From assembly GCF_965200585.1 (NCBI RefSeq), contig NZ_OZ241361.1: a DNA stretch of 64,000 nt. One strand, given 5' to 3'. Below are positions 7,725-17,006 of the stretch, one piece after another. This DNA comes from Bacterioplanoides sp965200585 (GTDB lineage Bacteria > Pseudomonadota > Gammaproteobacteria > Pseudomonadales > Oceanobacteraceae). The notes under the pieces were generated by a model. That model was not told the origin of the DNA. It worked only from the letters and a program-made list of their open reading frames with translations, and ran no database searches. Each line of letters begins with the position of its first letter. Within the stretch, counting starts at the first letter, position 1. Position numbers and translations under genes: made by a program.

Positions 7725-9062
7725 ATGAAACATATTGTAATACCAACACTTGCAGCTGTGTTATTAACAGCGTGTGGCAGTGATAGCTCGGATTCCAATG
7801 AGCCAGAAAACCGAGAGCAACCAGCTCCAGCAGTACCATCTCCTGACCCAGAACCAGCACCTGAAGCTAATAAGTTTACCTTTGCTTTAACAACAGAGCG
7901 TGATGCAGTAAAACCAAACTACCTGATCACCCAAGAAGATATTATGAATGCAAACAGCACTATCTCTTCTCAGGGGCAGGGAATTGAAATTTCAGATTTC
8001 GCCTATTTTTATACTGTTAATAACACACTATTTTCCTTATCCAGTACAAGCGTTAAGGCCTACGCGGTACAGGATGGCGAAGTGAAAGAAATTAATGAAG
8101 CACAGCCTGGCAATATTACCTATGCCACCTTTGGTAATGCGAATAACGAAAAGCTGCTGGCCATTGACTCCAACTGGAGTGAACTGTTAGATCACAAGCT
8201 GTATACCTTTGATGCAGCAACAGGGAAGTCCGAAGGTTCTGTTGATCTGACCATCCTGAGCGACAACAGCAAAGGCGCGGCGTGGCCAACTGCTTTAGTA
8301 ATTCGTGATAATGAGCTTTATGTTCCGTATCTTAAACTTACCTCTCAAGCAGCGACACCAGATGCAGATGCTGCATTTGTTGCTGTATTTGATTACCCTC
8401 TGACGGATGGCTCTCAACCAAAGAAAACCATTACCACGGATACCGTTAGTAATATTGGTACCCATGGCTCCAGCACTGGCCTGGTTAAAGCTGAAAATGG
8501 TGACCTATACGGTTATACCAATGGTGAGATTTCCGGTGGCTTTAACCCTGCATCTAGCAAGCCATCATCTATTGTTCGTATCAAAAATGGTGAAACGGAA
8601 TTTGATACCGACTACACCTTTAATATTGAAGCTGCAACCAATGGCGGTAAAATTTTCTGGATGGATTACGTCGGTAATAACACTGTGATTGCACGTATTG
8701 TTGAACGTGTTGATACTTTGGTCGATCATGATCAAAACTCAGAAACACCGAATATTCCGCTGGGTGATGCGTTAGATAACGTTGCATGGGAAGACTACTA
8801 CAATACCTCAGGTAATGCGTTCCGTCAGAAGCTGTACACGATTAATCTGGAAACCAAAGAGCTGAAAGCCGTTGAAGGTGTTCCAGCTCATTGGCAGCGC
8901 CTGTACCCGAATACAGAAGTTATGGACAATAAATATTACACCACCATTATTACGGCGGATGGCGCTGCTGTTTATGAAATTGATCTGACGACCAATCAGG
9001 CGAAAAAGGGCTCAAGCATCGAAGGATTTACCCTGCGCGGGCTGCAAAACCTCTATAACTAA
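7725..9062 (+). CDS. DUF4374-like lipoprotein of the TonB uptake locus
   Basis: The 445-residue product has a lipoprotein signal peptide with lipobox LTAC (Cys17), then an acidic Pro/Glu linker (about residues 20-50). The rest reads as a beta-propeller-like domain with repeated strands; the segment GSSTGLVKAENGDLYGYTNG is characteristic of DUF4374 proteins. These are known from loci that pair a TonB receptor with a PepSY protein, as here, and are thought to bind or handle the imported chelate at a membrane surface. The direct function is untested. AAAGGA stands 8 bp before the ATG. A strong terminator follows, so the PepSY gene downstream depends on readthrough or its own promoter. Confidence 0.85.
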   Translation: MKHIVIPTLAAVLLTACGSDSSDSNEPENREQPAPAVPSPDPEPAPEANKFTFALTTERDAVKPNYLITQEDIMNANSTISSQGQGIEISDFAYFYTVNNTLFSLSSTSVKAYAVQDGEVKEINEAQPGNITYATFGNANNEKLLAIDSNWSELLDHKLYTFDAATGKSEGSVDLTILSDNSKGAAWPTALVIRDNELYVPYLKLTSQAATPDADAAFVAVFDYPLTDGSQPKKTITTDTVSNIGTHGSSTGLVKAENGDLYGYTNGEISGGFNPASSKPSSIVRIKNGETEFDTDYTFNIEAATNGGKIFWMDYVGNNTVIARIVERVDTLVDHDQNSETPNIPLGDALDNVAWEDYYNTSGNAFRQKLYTINLETKELKAVEGVPAHWQRLYPNTEVMDNKYYTTIITADGAAVYEIDLTTNQAKKGSSIEGFTLRGLQNLYN

Positions 9063-9080
9063 TTAGAGCAGTGCCCTTTG

Positions 9081-9107
9081 AGAAAGCCGCTTTTTAAGCG
9101 GCTTTCT
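9081..9107 (+). terminator. Intrinsic terminator after DUF4374-like gene
   Basis: Perfect 12-bp stem AGAAAGCCGCTT / AAGCGGCTTTCT with loop TTT, followed by TTCG. It separates the lipoprotein gene from the PepSY gene. Confidence 0.85.
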
Positions 9108-9172
9108 TTCGTCTAACCTATTTACCATCTTATCCATCACCCTTCTTCAAAAAATAAACAGCCGGAAAAACC

Positions 9173-10969
9173 GTGGACTTTTTATTTCCTCTATTTATCA
9201 GTTTTATAACTATTTTCTTGGCATTCTATCGTTGGAAAAGAAAGTACCGCGGCGAAAAAAAGTACCGCTGGAAAAAAAAGCCTGGCAGAAAATTTGATTT
9301 CTTGCTCAATGCTCTGTTAATACTCGCGCCACTGCCGTTCTGGGTTCAGTTTTCCGGTTATGAGTTTGGCACCACCTATTATTTTATTGCATTGTCACTG
9401 ACTGGATTAGCTTTAACCATTTATCATCGTGATCGTTCGGCGTTAAAACTAGCCATTAAACAACGACGAGTTAATACTTCTGACTCTGCGATAAAAGAGA
9501 CCATTCAACGTCGCCTGAAGAAAAGCATTCAGGTCATACTCACAATCGGTATAGCATCGGCCTTAGGCGTATTACTGCTTTTTAGTGCAACACGCTTAAC
9601 CGATGCTACCAGCAGCAATGCACTGATCGGCCTGAGTGTGATCACTCTGCTAGTTACGCCCCTTCTGTTTACGTCATTTCGGCTTATCGGATTCAACCTT
9701 CAACCACGAGTGCCGGGCTTTATACATCAGAACCTGAATGCTCATAAGCTGCTCGGTGTGGTCAGTGCCGCGTTGCTGTATCTGGTTTGCCTGTCAGGGA
9801 CCTTCAGTGTTTTTTATGAAGAGTTTGAGCGCTTAGAACAGCCCGACGTTGAAGAATACGCGGTTTTTGAACCAACTCTGATTGAACCGGCGCTGCAGGA
9901 ATATCAGCAACGATTACAACGTACGCCAGCGTCGATTTATATTGTATTACCCACTCCCGATTTTCCCCGCACACACATTACCGATGGTGTTGATGAATGG
10001 TACCTCAATTCAGATGGCCAATTTGCTCAACAACCGCATGTTCCCTGGACAGAGATGATTAAGGCTTTGCACACCAACCTGCATCTGCCGTACAACCTGG
10101 GTATGACGCTGGTAGGCATTACCGGCTTATTACTCACCGCCTTAATTATTTCCGGCGTTGTGGCACACCCAACCCTGTTTCGAGATGCTTTTTTATTGCG
10201 CAAAAAGAAATCACGACGACAGCAACAGACCGACCTGCATAACCGCTTAGCGGTATGGGCTTTACCCTTTCATCTGATGATTGCCTTAACCGGCGCGTTT
10301 ATTGGCTTGAGTAATGATTTCTTTAACGTGATGGCAAGCGCCCAGTTTGATGGCGATGGCCAGGCCGACTCCGGGGTCATCGTAGAAGCCATTTATGGCG
10401 ACGACCCGACCCTGCTCTCCAAGGGTGAAACCATCAACTACGTCGCGGCGTTTCAACAGCTAAAAACCGACGTCCCCAATGCCACGCCTATCTATATGGT
10501 GGTTCATCAACTGGGGCAGCCGGAACAGCTGCTGGAAATTGCTGCACGCTTACCCGGGCGTTTCAGTTATTCAGAGATGTACCGCTTTAATACTCAGGGG
10601 GAGCTGGTTGGACATCAGGGGCTAACCGATGGTCCCGTCGGGCGTCAGCTGGCTTATTCCACCTACCGGATTCACTTTGGTCATTTTGATGGCTTATGGG
10701 TAAAAGGGCTGTATGGCCTGCTAGGCCTGAGCCTGACGCTGGTGTGTGTGTTTGGTATGAACATCTGGTTTGCCCGGCGCGGCGAGCAAGGGCTGCTGCA
10801 TTACCTGTGGCAGGGCTGGGTGTGGGCGACTCCTGTTATGCTGTTGCTATGTTATCCCCTCTCTTTGCTGGGGCAGCTCTTTTCAACAACAGTACCCTTT
10901 TCACTGACGACGCTGTTCTGGAGTGGTGTCTTGTTGGTTATTTTGCTGAATCTTATCCGCAAGCGGTAA
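9173..10969 (+). CDS. PepSY-associated membrane protein, probable ferric-chelate reductase
   Basis: A 598-residue inner-membrane protein. It starts at GTG (9173), as no ATG is possible near the N-terminus. An N-terminal hydrophobic segment is followed by a very Lys/Arg-rich loop (KRKYRGEKKYRWKKKPGRK), several membrane segments, then the PepSY_TM layout. That layout consists of a helix with SAALLYLVCLSGTFSVFYEE, a periplasmic PepSY region, and the paired helices at LHTNLHLPYNLG and DLHNRLAVWALPFHLM, whose histidines could bind heme. Related proteins (PiuB/FoxB-like) are implicated in reducing imported ferric siderophores. It ends locus 1; possible loose termination signals (AAAGGCCTTT, then a T run at 11029-11035) follow. 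Confidence 0.82.
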   Translation: MDFLFPLFISFITIFLAFYRWKRKYRGEKKYRWKKKPGRKFDFLLNALLILAPLPFWVQFSGYEFGTTYYFIALSLTGLALTIYHRDRSALKLAIKQRRVNTSDSAIKETIQRRLKKSIQVILTIGIASALGVLLLFSATRLTDATSSNALIGLSVITLLVTPLLFTSFRLIGFNLQPRVPGFIHQNLNAHKLLGVVSAALLYLVCLSGTFSVFYEEFERLEQPDVEEYAVFEPTLIEPALQEYQQRLQRTPASIYIVLPTPDFPRTHITDGVDEWYLNSDGQFAQQPHVPWTEMIKALHTNLHLPYNLGMTLVGITGLLLTALIISGVVAHPTLFRDAFLLRKKKSRRQQQTDLHNRLAVWALPFHLMIALTGAFIGLSNDFFNVMASAQFDGDGQADSGVIVEAIYGDDPTLLSKGETINYVAAFQQLKTDVPNATPIYMVVHQLGQPEQLLEIAARLPGRFSYSEMYRFNTQGELVGHQGLTDGPVGRQLAYSTYRIHFGHFDGLWVKGLYGLLGLSLTLVCVFGMNIWFARRGEQGLLHYLWQGWVWATPVMLLLCYPLSLLGQLFSTTVPFSLTTLFWSGVLLVILLNLIRKR

Positions 10970-10990
10970 AACGGCCTATATCTCTTCATC

Positions 10991-11420
10991 TTGTGCACAA
11001 GTCAAGCGCCGGAAAGGCCTTTTCAGGATTTTTTTCACACTGGCCGGATTGTGCATAAAGCGGGCCTGTCAAGACAGGAGTTGCTCACAGATTCTGTGGG
11101 TAACTTTGTTAATAGTCTGAGCAAAACCGTCACAAAGCCTATAAAACCGTGCTTATAGCAAACTGGTCTATTTTTTATACAGCTCATAAAAAATTTAAAA
11201 ACCCTTATATTTCAAGGCCTCAAGAGCTTTCTGATACAAAGGTGCCAATTTTATAACTGCAGAACAAAGTCAAGCACTGTGAAATACTTTTTATGACAAA
11301 GATGAAATATAGATGGGGAAAATCATCTTCAGGTTTCCACAATTTCTGTGGATAATTCTGTTAATGATTTGCTTATAACAGCCACAATCCAGCATTGATA
11401 TAAGCCTGCCTACAGATTGA
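10991..11420. other. Non-coding DnaA-box-like cluster in a repeated block
   Basis: The 591-bp gap between two convergent genes has no gene. It holds a perfect DnaA-type box TGTGGATAA (11347-11355), another TGTGCATAA (11050-11058, complement TTATGCACA), a one-mismatch box TGTGGGTAA (11095-11103) and a near-box in TTGTGCACA (10991-10999). Two copies of a block occur about 250 bp apart: TTCTGTGG(G/A)TAA, three bases, TGTTAAT, then GCTTATA(A/G)CA, then ATTTTTTA. Between them lies an AT-rich stretch (11171-11215). A CCTGTC-AA-GACAGG palindrome is at 11065-11078 and a TCCACA/TGTGGA inverted repeat at 11336-11352. This resembles an origin or a DnaA-titration locus; function is inferred only. Confidence 0.5.
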
Positions 11421-11456
11421 TCATTTTTTAACCAGCATAAATTGAGGACGAAAAAA

Positions 11457-11481
11457 AACCGCACTGATAGACAGTGCGGTT
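11457..11481 (-). terminator. Intrinsic terminator of the siderophore receptor gene
   Basis: Stem AACCGCACTG / CAGTGCGGTT with a 5-nt loop. Read on the minus strand it is followed by eight Ts, so it ends the receptor transcript at 11561. Confidence 0.88.
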
Positions 11482-11560
11482 ATTTTCACCAAGGTTCTTT
11501 ACCATCGCTCAGTTTAAGCTCACATCGCGTAGCTTAAACCAGAACAAGACAACCCTGACA

Positions 11561-14005
11561 TCAGTAGCTCAGACTGTAGTTCAGACTCAGTGTACGGCCA
11601 AGTGCTGGTAAATCGGTCGCAACGCCCGTTGCCGGGTAACCACGCACCTGATTATAAAGGTATTGATACTCTTTATTAGTCAGGTTGCGCACAGCAATTC
11701 CTAACGTGCCAGCAGGCAGTGCCACATTTGCTAATAAATCAAAGGTGGTGTAACCAACAAAATCAACGTTCCGGCGAGGGTTGTTTTTCCGGTGAGCCTT
11801 ATTGCTGTCTGCCATATTCAGCATCTGCAGACGCACATCAAACAGAGCATCCTGCTGATAACCAATATAAGCAGTGATTTTTTGTGGTGAGACACGATCT
11901 ACCGGCAGCGGCTTCCAGCTGCCATCTTCACGGGTTTTACCATCGGTATAGGCATAGGTACCACCGGTGACAATGTTATCCGTTACATAGGCGTTAATCA
12001 GACCTTCAACCCCCCAGATCTGCTCTTCCTGATCAAACAGTTCAACCACACCCGTTGTATCATCGAAGGTATAGGTTTTATCCGAGTTGTTCAGGAACAC
12101 CGATGCCTGGGCTTCAATACCATCAAACTGGCCACGCCAGCCCAGATCCCACGATTCAGTGGTAATCGGCTTCACATTACTGCTTTCCAGAATCGGACCA
12201 CGATCACCATTGTCGGAGAATATGCTGATACTACGTAACAAACGTGTCAGGTCCGGTACGGTAAATCCTTCGCCGTAGTTCAGGTACACCTGTTGTTGAG
12301 CGGTTAACTCAAACGCAGCACCGGCATTAAACAGCGTTGCACCATACTTCTTGCTACCACCCTCGCGGGTTTCAACGGTATCTGAGTATTGCAGGAAGTT
12401 CGACACATCCAAACCACTCTGTGCTAATGCCTGTACTTCCAACGCAGTGATTCCTTGCAGGAATTGCTGTGGTGTCTGGTTGGACGCAGCAGCCAATGCT
12501 TGTAATACCGGGTCTTGCAGCTGACTGTTATAAAAGTTGGCATTAATTTCATCAGCACCTGCGCGGTAATCGCTGACATCAATATCCACTACTTCACGAC
12601 GAACACCAGCTCGTAAAGTCAAACGATCAGTAGCTTCAAATTCCGATTGCAAAAATACCGCTTGGGTTTCGCTCTCAGTTGCCGGGCCAGCCTGGTATTC
12701 ACGCCCGGTTTTTTGGTACTGATTCTGACCGCTGTTCAGCCAGGTGCTGTAATCATATTCAATCCAGGTCTGACTGCCTTCATCCTGAACATAATCCAGG
12801 CCATATGTCAGGCTCAGGTTATGACCCGCCAGATCAAAGTCACTGGACAATGCCAGTTTCATATCCAGCACTTCGGTTTCAATCAGAGACTGCGCAATAC
12901 GTGCACCTGCACGGGAGTTTGCCAACAATGCATTCGATGGATCAGATGACGCAGCCACGGCGGCCCAGTCAGTCACGATATTCAGTGGGTCTCCCAGCGA
13001 AGGGTAGAAGTAGTTATCGGTTTCACGGTAATTTAACTGAGCAATTAACTGCTGCCCAAAGAAGTTACTTTCACTGAAGTCCAGCGTCACACTCTGACGT
13101 TCAGTCGCAGGTTGCTGACTTAATTTTAACCCGGCGACCGGCTGAGGATCATAGGTACCCCGGCCTCCCAGTAAACCTGAAGGTAAACCCAATGTCGCAG
13201 CGCTTGGGATGCCGTAATCCGCGGCATAATCGGTATCCATTTCTTCATCAAAGTATTCTGCGCTGAGGCGAATTTGGCTGCTATCCGATAACTGATAGCC
13301 GGTATTAAAAATCACATCCAGCATATCGGTATTATCCCGCCCGGTCTGGCTCGGATCTGTAGCAATCTGGTCACCATTTGCATCAATAGCGTGGCCACGT
13401 TGCTCCAGGCTGACTGCCAGATTAAAGTCCAGTTGATCAAACTTACCGGATACAGTTTGTCCCAAACTGTAACTGAACGCATCGGAGTCGGTATCTTCCG
13501 TGCTCATGGTAAAGCCAAGGTCGGTATTAAACGCTAAGCCGTCCTGTGCTGCCTTTTTAGTAATGATATTAATCACACCACCGGTTGCACCAGCACCATA
13601 GATTGCAGTTGCTCCGGAAATCACTTCTATGCGTTCGATATTTGCTGGTGAAATGGTGGTTAACTGGCGGGAAATGTTCCGGTTAGAGCGCTGTGCTACA
13701 CCATCAATTAACACCAAAGCCGAACGACCACGCAAGCTCTGATAAAAACTGGAAACCGTATTATCGCCCGGTGCTAAAGCTGGTACTAACTGGCCAAGGA
13801 TAGTCCCGATATCGGTTCCTGTTGTTGCCTGGCGCTCAATATCTTCACGTTCAATAATCTGAACCGTATATGGCAAAGATGCCAGTGATTCTGCTGTCCG
13901 AGTGGCAGTAACAACCTGCTTATCCAGCTCTGCTGTGTCTTCAGCATGCACTGTCACAGCACAGGCAACCGCCAAGGCGAGCGGTGTTTTAGTAAACAAC
14001 TTCAT
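11561..14005 (-). CDS. IutA-like TonB-dependent siderophore receptor
   Basis: An 814-residue outer-membrane receptor. The signal peptide ends at VHAED (about residue 21), followed by a TonB-box-like LDKQVVTAT. The plug has RGRSALVLIDGVAQRSN and NIERIEVISGATAIYGAGAT, phrases close to the hydroxamate receptor IutA. The barrel ends LGRTLSLNYSLSY. It is the last gene of the minus-strand siderophore cluster but is separated from the hydrolase by a terminator. It has its own 175-bp upstream region with a possible Fur site, so it is probably transcribed separately. AAGGAT precedes the ATG. It most likely re-imports the ferric form of the siderophore made by this cluster; this is inference from position and similarity. 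Confidence 0.92.
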   Translation of the reverse strand: MKLFTKTPLALAVACAVTVHAEDTAELDKQVVTATRTAESLASLPYTVQIIEREDIERQATTGTDIGTILGQLVPALAPGDNTVSSFYQSLRGRSALVLIDGVAQRSNRNISRQLTTISPANIERIEVISGATAIYGAGATGGVINIITKKAAQDGLAFNTDLGFTMSTEDTDSDAFSYSLGQTVSGKFDQLDFNLAVSLEQRGHAIDANGDQIATDPSQTGRDNTDMLDVIFNTGYQLSDSSQIRLSAEYFDEEMDTDYAADYGIPSAATLGLPSGLLGGRGTYDPQPVAGLKLSQQPATERQSVTLDFSESNFFGQQLIAQLNYRETDNYFYPSLGDPLNIVTDWAAVAASSDPSNALLANSRAGARIAQSLIETEVLDMKLALSSDFDLAGHNLSLTYGLDYVQDEGSQTWIEYDYSTWLNSGQNQYQKTGREYQAGPATESETQAVFLQSEFEATDRLTLRAGVRREVVDIDVSDYRAGADEINANFYNSQLQDPVLQALAAASNQTPQQFLQGITALEVQALAQSGLDVSNFLQYSDTVETREGGSKKYGATLFNAGAAFELTAQQQVYLNYGEGFTVPDLTRLLRSISIFSDNGDRGPILESSNVKPITTESWDLGWRGQFDGIEAQASVFLNNSDKTYTFDDTTGVVELFDQEEQIWGVEGLINAYVTDNIVTGGTYAYTDGKTREDGSWKPLPVDRVSPQKITAYIGYQQDALFDVRLQMLNMADSNKAHRKNNPRRNVDFVGYTTFDLLANVALPAGTLGIAVRNLTNKEYQYLYNQVRGYPATGVATDLPALGRTLSLNYSLSY

Positions 14006-14073
14006 AACCCTATCCTTAATAAGACTAATTACTATTCGTATAGGGCGAACACTATATAGTTAGATGAGTCATT

Positions 14074-14088
14074 TGCAACTATTTCTCA
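14074..14088. promoter_or_regulatory. Possible Fur box upstream of siderophore receptor
   Basis: On the minus strand TGAGAAATAGTTGCA matches about 9 of the 14 informative positions of the 7-1-7 Fur consensus TGATAAT-N-ATTATCA, about 70 bp before the receptor ATG. This is a modest match whose location supports it. Confidence 0.4.
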
Positions 14089-14123
14089 TTTGTATTTTTA
14101 TTTGTATGAAACAGATCATAAAA

Positions 14124-14151
14124 AAGCGCTGACACACAGGTGCCAACGCTT
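14124..14151 (-). terminator. Intrinsic terminator after the serine hydrolase gene
   Basis: On the minus strand AAGCG-T-TGGCAC-CTGT-GTGTCA-G-CGCTT forms an 11-bp stem with one central mismatch, followed by TTTT. It lies 30 bp after the hydrolase stop codon. Confidence 0.75.
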
Positions 14152-14180
14152 GCCGAGCCTTCTTGTATGCAACACAAACG

Positions 14181-15716
14181 TCAGCGAGGGACAAACGTCC
14201 ACTGCTGATTACTTTGTCCATGGTTGGTCCACAAACCAACTGCTTTGCCATGAATCCACTGCTGATATGCATCCACCTTTAAATCCGGATCGGCTGCGGG
14301 CTGGATAGTGCTGCCAGATAGCATAAATTGCTGGCCCGGTGATTCAGTGCAGGCAGTTACCCGAAGTTTATCCCCTTCTTGCGGGGTATCACCGGCATCC
14401 AAACAGCCGCCATCACGGTTAATTAATTGTTGTGTTGTCACATCGTAATGCCATAACTGACTTAAGCTGCCATCGCATTGTTGATGCTTAACGTTACTGT
14501 GGGAAGTTAACAAACCATGGTCCACTGTCATGCAGGCACCGTCCTGCTGATTAATAATATTCATATACTGGCGGTTCAGGGTTTTGCCAATTTCACGGAA
14601 TAAATCAATATGGGCCGTTCCCCGGTTATTAATAAAATAGCTACCCGGCGCTGAGTGCTTGGCAATCACTACCTGTTCATCTGGCATCACATAAATATAT
14701 TGATTAAAAACACCAACCGCGGCGTAGTCATTATCAAACCCGGGAACCCACCAGTGATAACCATAGCCCCAGGTATTGCGCGATAATTCGTTTTCTCCCG
14801 ACTGTAAATAAGGCTTATCGGTGTTCAGGCTTTGCTCTACCCACGCTTGTGGAATAATTTGCTGACCATTGTAATAACCGTTATTCAGATAAATCAGACC
14901 AAAGCGGTTTAAGTCCCGGGTCGTGGTATTAAGGCAGCAAAAGGTACCGTCCTGATGATTCTGATCAGCCAACCATTGCGCATTGGATTCCATTCCGGCT
15001 GGCTGCCAAAGGTATTTTTCTGCGTACGCGGCAGTCGTCATTTGAGTTGCACGATTCAGTACCAAACCCAACACCTGAGAATCCAGACTGCTATAAGCAT
15101 TAAATTCGCCCGGTGCATAACTGACGTCCTGATAACTCAGTACTTGCTGAAGTAAATCCTCTTTCAGTCCGTCCAGTAACCGCGCAGCATCAGAATTCAG
15201 ACTGCTGTAGGTTTCGTCAAAAGTCACACCAGATCCCATTTCCAGTGCCTGTTCAATCGTCACCTGAGCAAACGGAGAGTGAGTTAATTCCGGCACATAA
15301 TCGACCACCCGATCCGTTACACTGGCAATATCACCTTCACGAATGGCAATGCCGATCAGCGCTGATAAATACGATTTAGCGACAGACCAGGAAGCGAACA
15401 AACTGGTTTGATCATACCCTTCCAGATAGTCTTCATGCACAATATCTCCCTGATGAGTAACTACCATGCCAGTGGTACCAGCGGCCTTAAGAAAATGCTG
15501 TGTTTTTTCCAACTTACCCTGACTGGAAAAACGTTCAGGAAATTGAAACCTATCAGTCGCCGTTGTTAATGGTTGTGAGGGGGTTGCCCGAATAATATGT
15601 ACATTCCCGGACTGTTCATTTAGCCCATAAAACAGATTTACAACGGTTTCGGTTGTGCAACCGTATAAAAGTGCGCCCATGGATAGGGCAGATAAAACCT
15701 GAGTCGATGTTTTCAT
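14181..15716 (-). CDS. NylB-like serine hydrolase (class C beta-lactamase fold) lipoprotein with C-terminal ricin-type lectin domain
   Basis: I start at the ATG at 15714-15716, which follows GGAGG. The 511-residue product has a lipoprotein signal (LLYGC, Cys20). The class C beta-lactamase/esterase domain has the SxxK motif as SVAKS (Ser111, Lys114) and a YSS motif at Tyr208 in place of YxN. This spacing is close to 6-aminohexanoate-dimer hydrolase NylB. From about residue 390 a ricin B-type region carries repeated Q-x-W-like signatures (LSQLWHYD, NQQWTF) and Cys pairs. It is the penultimate gene of the siderophore cluster, ahead of the receptor. An amide hydrolase at the cell envelope could process or recycle the siderophore, whose backbone is diamine-succinate amides; that role is a hypothesis. 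Confidence 0.88.
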   Translation of the reverse strand: MKTSTQVLSALSMGALLYGCTTETVVNLFYGLNEQSGNVHIIRATPSQPLTTATDRFQFPERFSSQGKLEKTQHFLKAAGTTGMVVTHQGDIVHEDYLEGYDQTSLFASWSVAKSYLSALIGIAIREGDIASVTDRVVDYVPELTHSPFAQVTIEQALEMGSGVTFDETYSSLNSDAARLLDGLKEDLLQQVLSYQDVSYAPGEFNAYSSLDSQVLGLVLNRATQMTTAAYAEKYLWQPAGMESNAQWLADQNHQDGTFCCLNTTTRDLNRFGLIYLNNGYYNGQQIIPQAWVEQSLNTDKPYLQSGENELSRNTWGYGYHWWVPGFDNDYAAVGVFNQYIYVMPDEQVVIAKHSAPGSYFINNRGTAHIDLFREIGKTLNRQYMNIINQQDGACMTVDHGLLTSHSNVKHQQCDGSLSQLWHYDVTTQQLINRDGGCLDAGDTPQEGDKLRVTACTESPGQQFMLSGSTIQPAADPDLKVDAYQQWIHGKAVGLWTNHGQSNQQWTFVPR

Positions 15717-15828
15717 AATAACCTCCGTTAAAAAACACCAACCCATAGTATTAAAATTATAATTAAGTGTTTTACCATTTGGTGCAGGTTGTTTTACCCA
15801 CTTTTCATTGACCTATGCACGGTATCTG

Positions 15829-16911
15829 TCACGCGGGTTTTACTTCACGATTTTTCAGCAGCCTGGGAGTAACGTCCTTTATCTTTTGTATCAGTACCGT
15901 CACCATCACAACAACCGGCATCATCAGCACTGTTTGCCAGGCATTCAGGGTCTGGAATCCAATAATACCCATTCCCCAGCACACCACAGTCCATTGAATA
16001 ATGTACATTGAGGTTACCCGTTCACTGCAGAAAAACAAAAAACGCGTAGCCGGGTTATCAATACCACTTTGTATGATTTTATGAATAATCAGAAACAGCC
16101 ATAAATTGATTCCCAGCAAATAAATCACACCACCAAAACCCAGATGAAAAAAGTTACCAAAATGGTACTCAAAGTCGTAAGCACACAGAGCGATACCGGT
16201 AATCAGGGTGATTGTTGCCATCATTGGCATTTTCCTGAACATAGCACCGGTGCCCTGATCTTCAGTAATCATTCGCCCTAAAAACATGCCAAACAAAATA
16301 AAGGACATCCACGGAAATACCGGGAAATACACCTGATAGTGATTGCTGAAAAACAGCCGGGCAATATAGTCCAGGCCATCAACCCCTGGCTGATAGCCAC
16401 TTAACTCACGGGAAACCGCCGCAATCAATAACGCAATGGCCAGATAGCCCCATTGGCTGGTTACAAAATGACGAATAACCGCCAGAAGAATCAAGGCAAT
16501 GCCTGCCATTTGCAGAATATCACCCGTCATAAAGATATAACGCAGTTGCGGCCAGGTTAAAGGTGACTCCCAGCCATAGGCATTAATAAAGTTTTCGGGC
16601 ATCGTGCCAAACACCTCAATGGGCACAACAAATTTCAGAAAATTCATAAAATACGCAAAGGCCAGAATCATAACACCACGAATAACCGCAGCTTGAGTTG
16701 ACTGGTTTTTACTGATGATAAAAGAGATACCCATCAGAATAAGAAAAGCCGCAGTACCTTTGCCAATAAAGTGAATCACATAGCCCAGCCAGGATTCCGC
16801 CTGCGTGACCTCATCCGCATACATCCACAAGGTATGTACCAACATCATTAAAAAAACCGCCAGACCACGGCCAAAATCTATTTCGGGTATTCGCTTACTG
16901 TAAACATTCAT
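15829..16911 (-). CDS. DUF1624/HGSNAT-like membrane acyltransferase
   Basis: A 360-residue protein with about ten membrane segments. It starts at the ATG at 16909-16911 after AAGGGAA; a longer in-frame extension to 17031 overlaps fhuF and is not family-like. The N-terminus RIPEIDFGRGLAVFLMMLVH is typical of the heparan-alpha-glucosaminide N-acetyltransferase catalytic family (DUF1624), which moves acyl groups across a membrane. The start lies 96 bp after the fhuF stop, in an AT-rich gap. In this operon it might acylate the siderophore or a precursor, or have an unrelated envelope role. No known bisucaberin or putrebactin cluster that I recall needs such a gene. Confidence 0.8.
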   Translation of the reverse strand: MNVYSKRIPEIDFGRGLAVFLMMLVHTLWMYADEVTQAESWLGYVIHFIGKGTAAFLILMGISFIISKNQSTQAAVIRGVMILAFAYFMNFLKFVVPIEVFGTMPENFINAYGWESPLTWPQLRYIFMTGDILQMAGIALILLAVIRHFVTSQWGYLAIALLIAAVSRELSGYQPGVDGLDYIARLFFSNHYQVYFPVFPWMSFILFGMFLGRMITEDQGTGAMFRKMPMMATITLITGIALCAYDFEYHFGNFFHLGFGGVIYLLGINLWLFLIIHKIIQSGIDNPATRFLFFCSERVTSMYIIQWTVVCWGMGIIGFQTLNAWQTVLMMPVVVMVTVLIQKIKDVTPRLLKNREVKPA

Positions 16912-17006
16912 AATATTCCCTTGCTGATAATGTTGCTTAAATAAAATTTTTAAAATAAAAAGTTGTTTAAAAATATGTCGTCTAAAACGTAATGATTTAA
17001 ACCATG

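Noticed and set aside
11029..11035. T run as a clear terminator of the PepSY gene
   Set aside because: The hairpin before it is short and irregular; noted only as possible.
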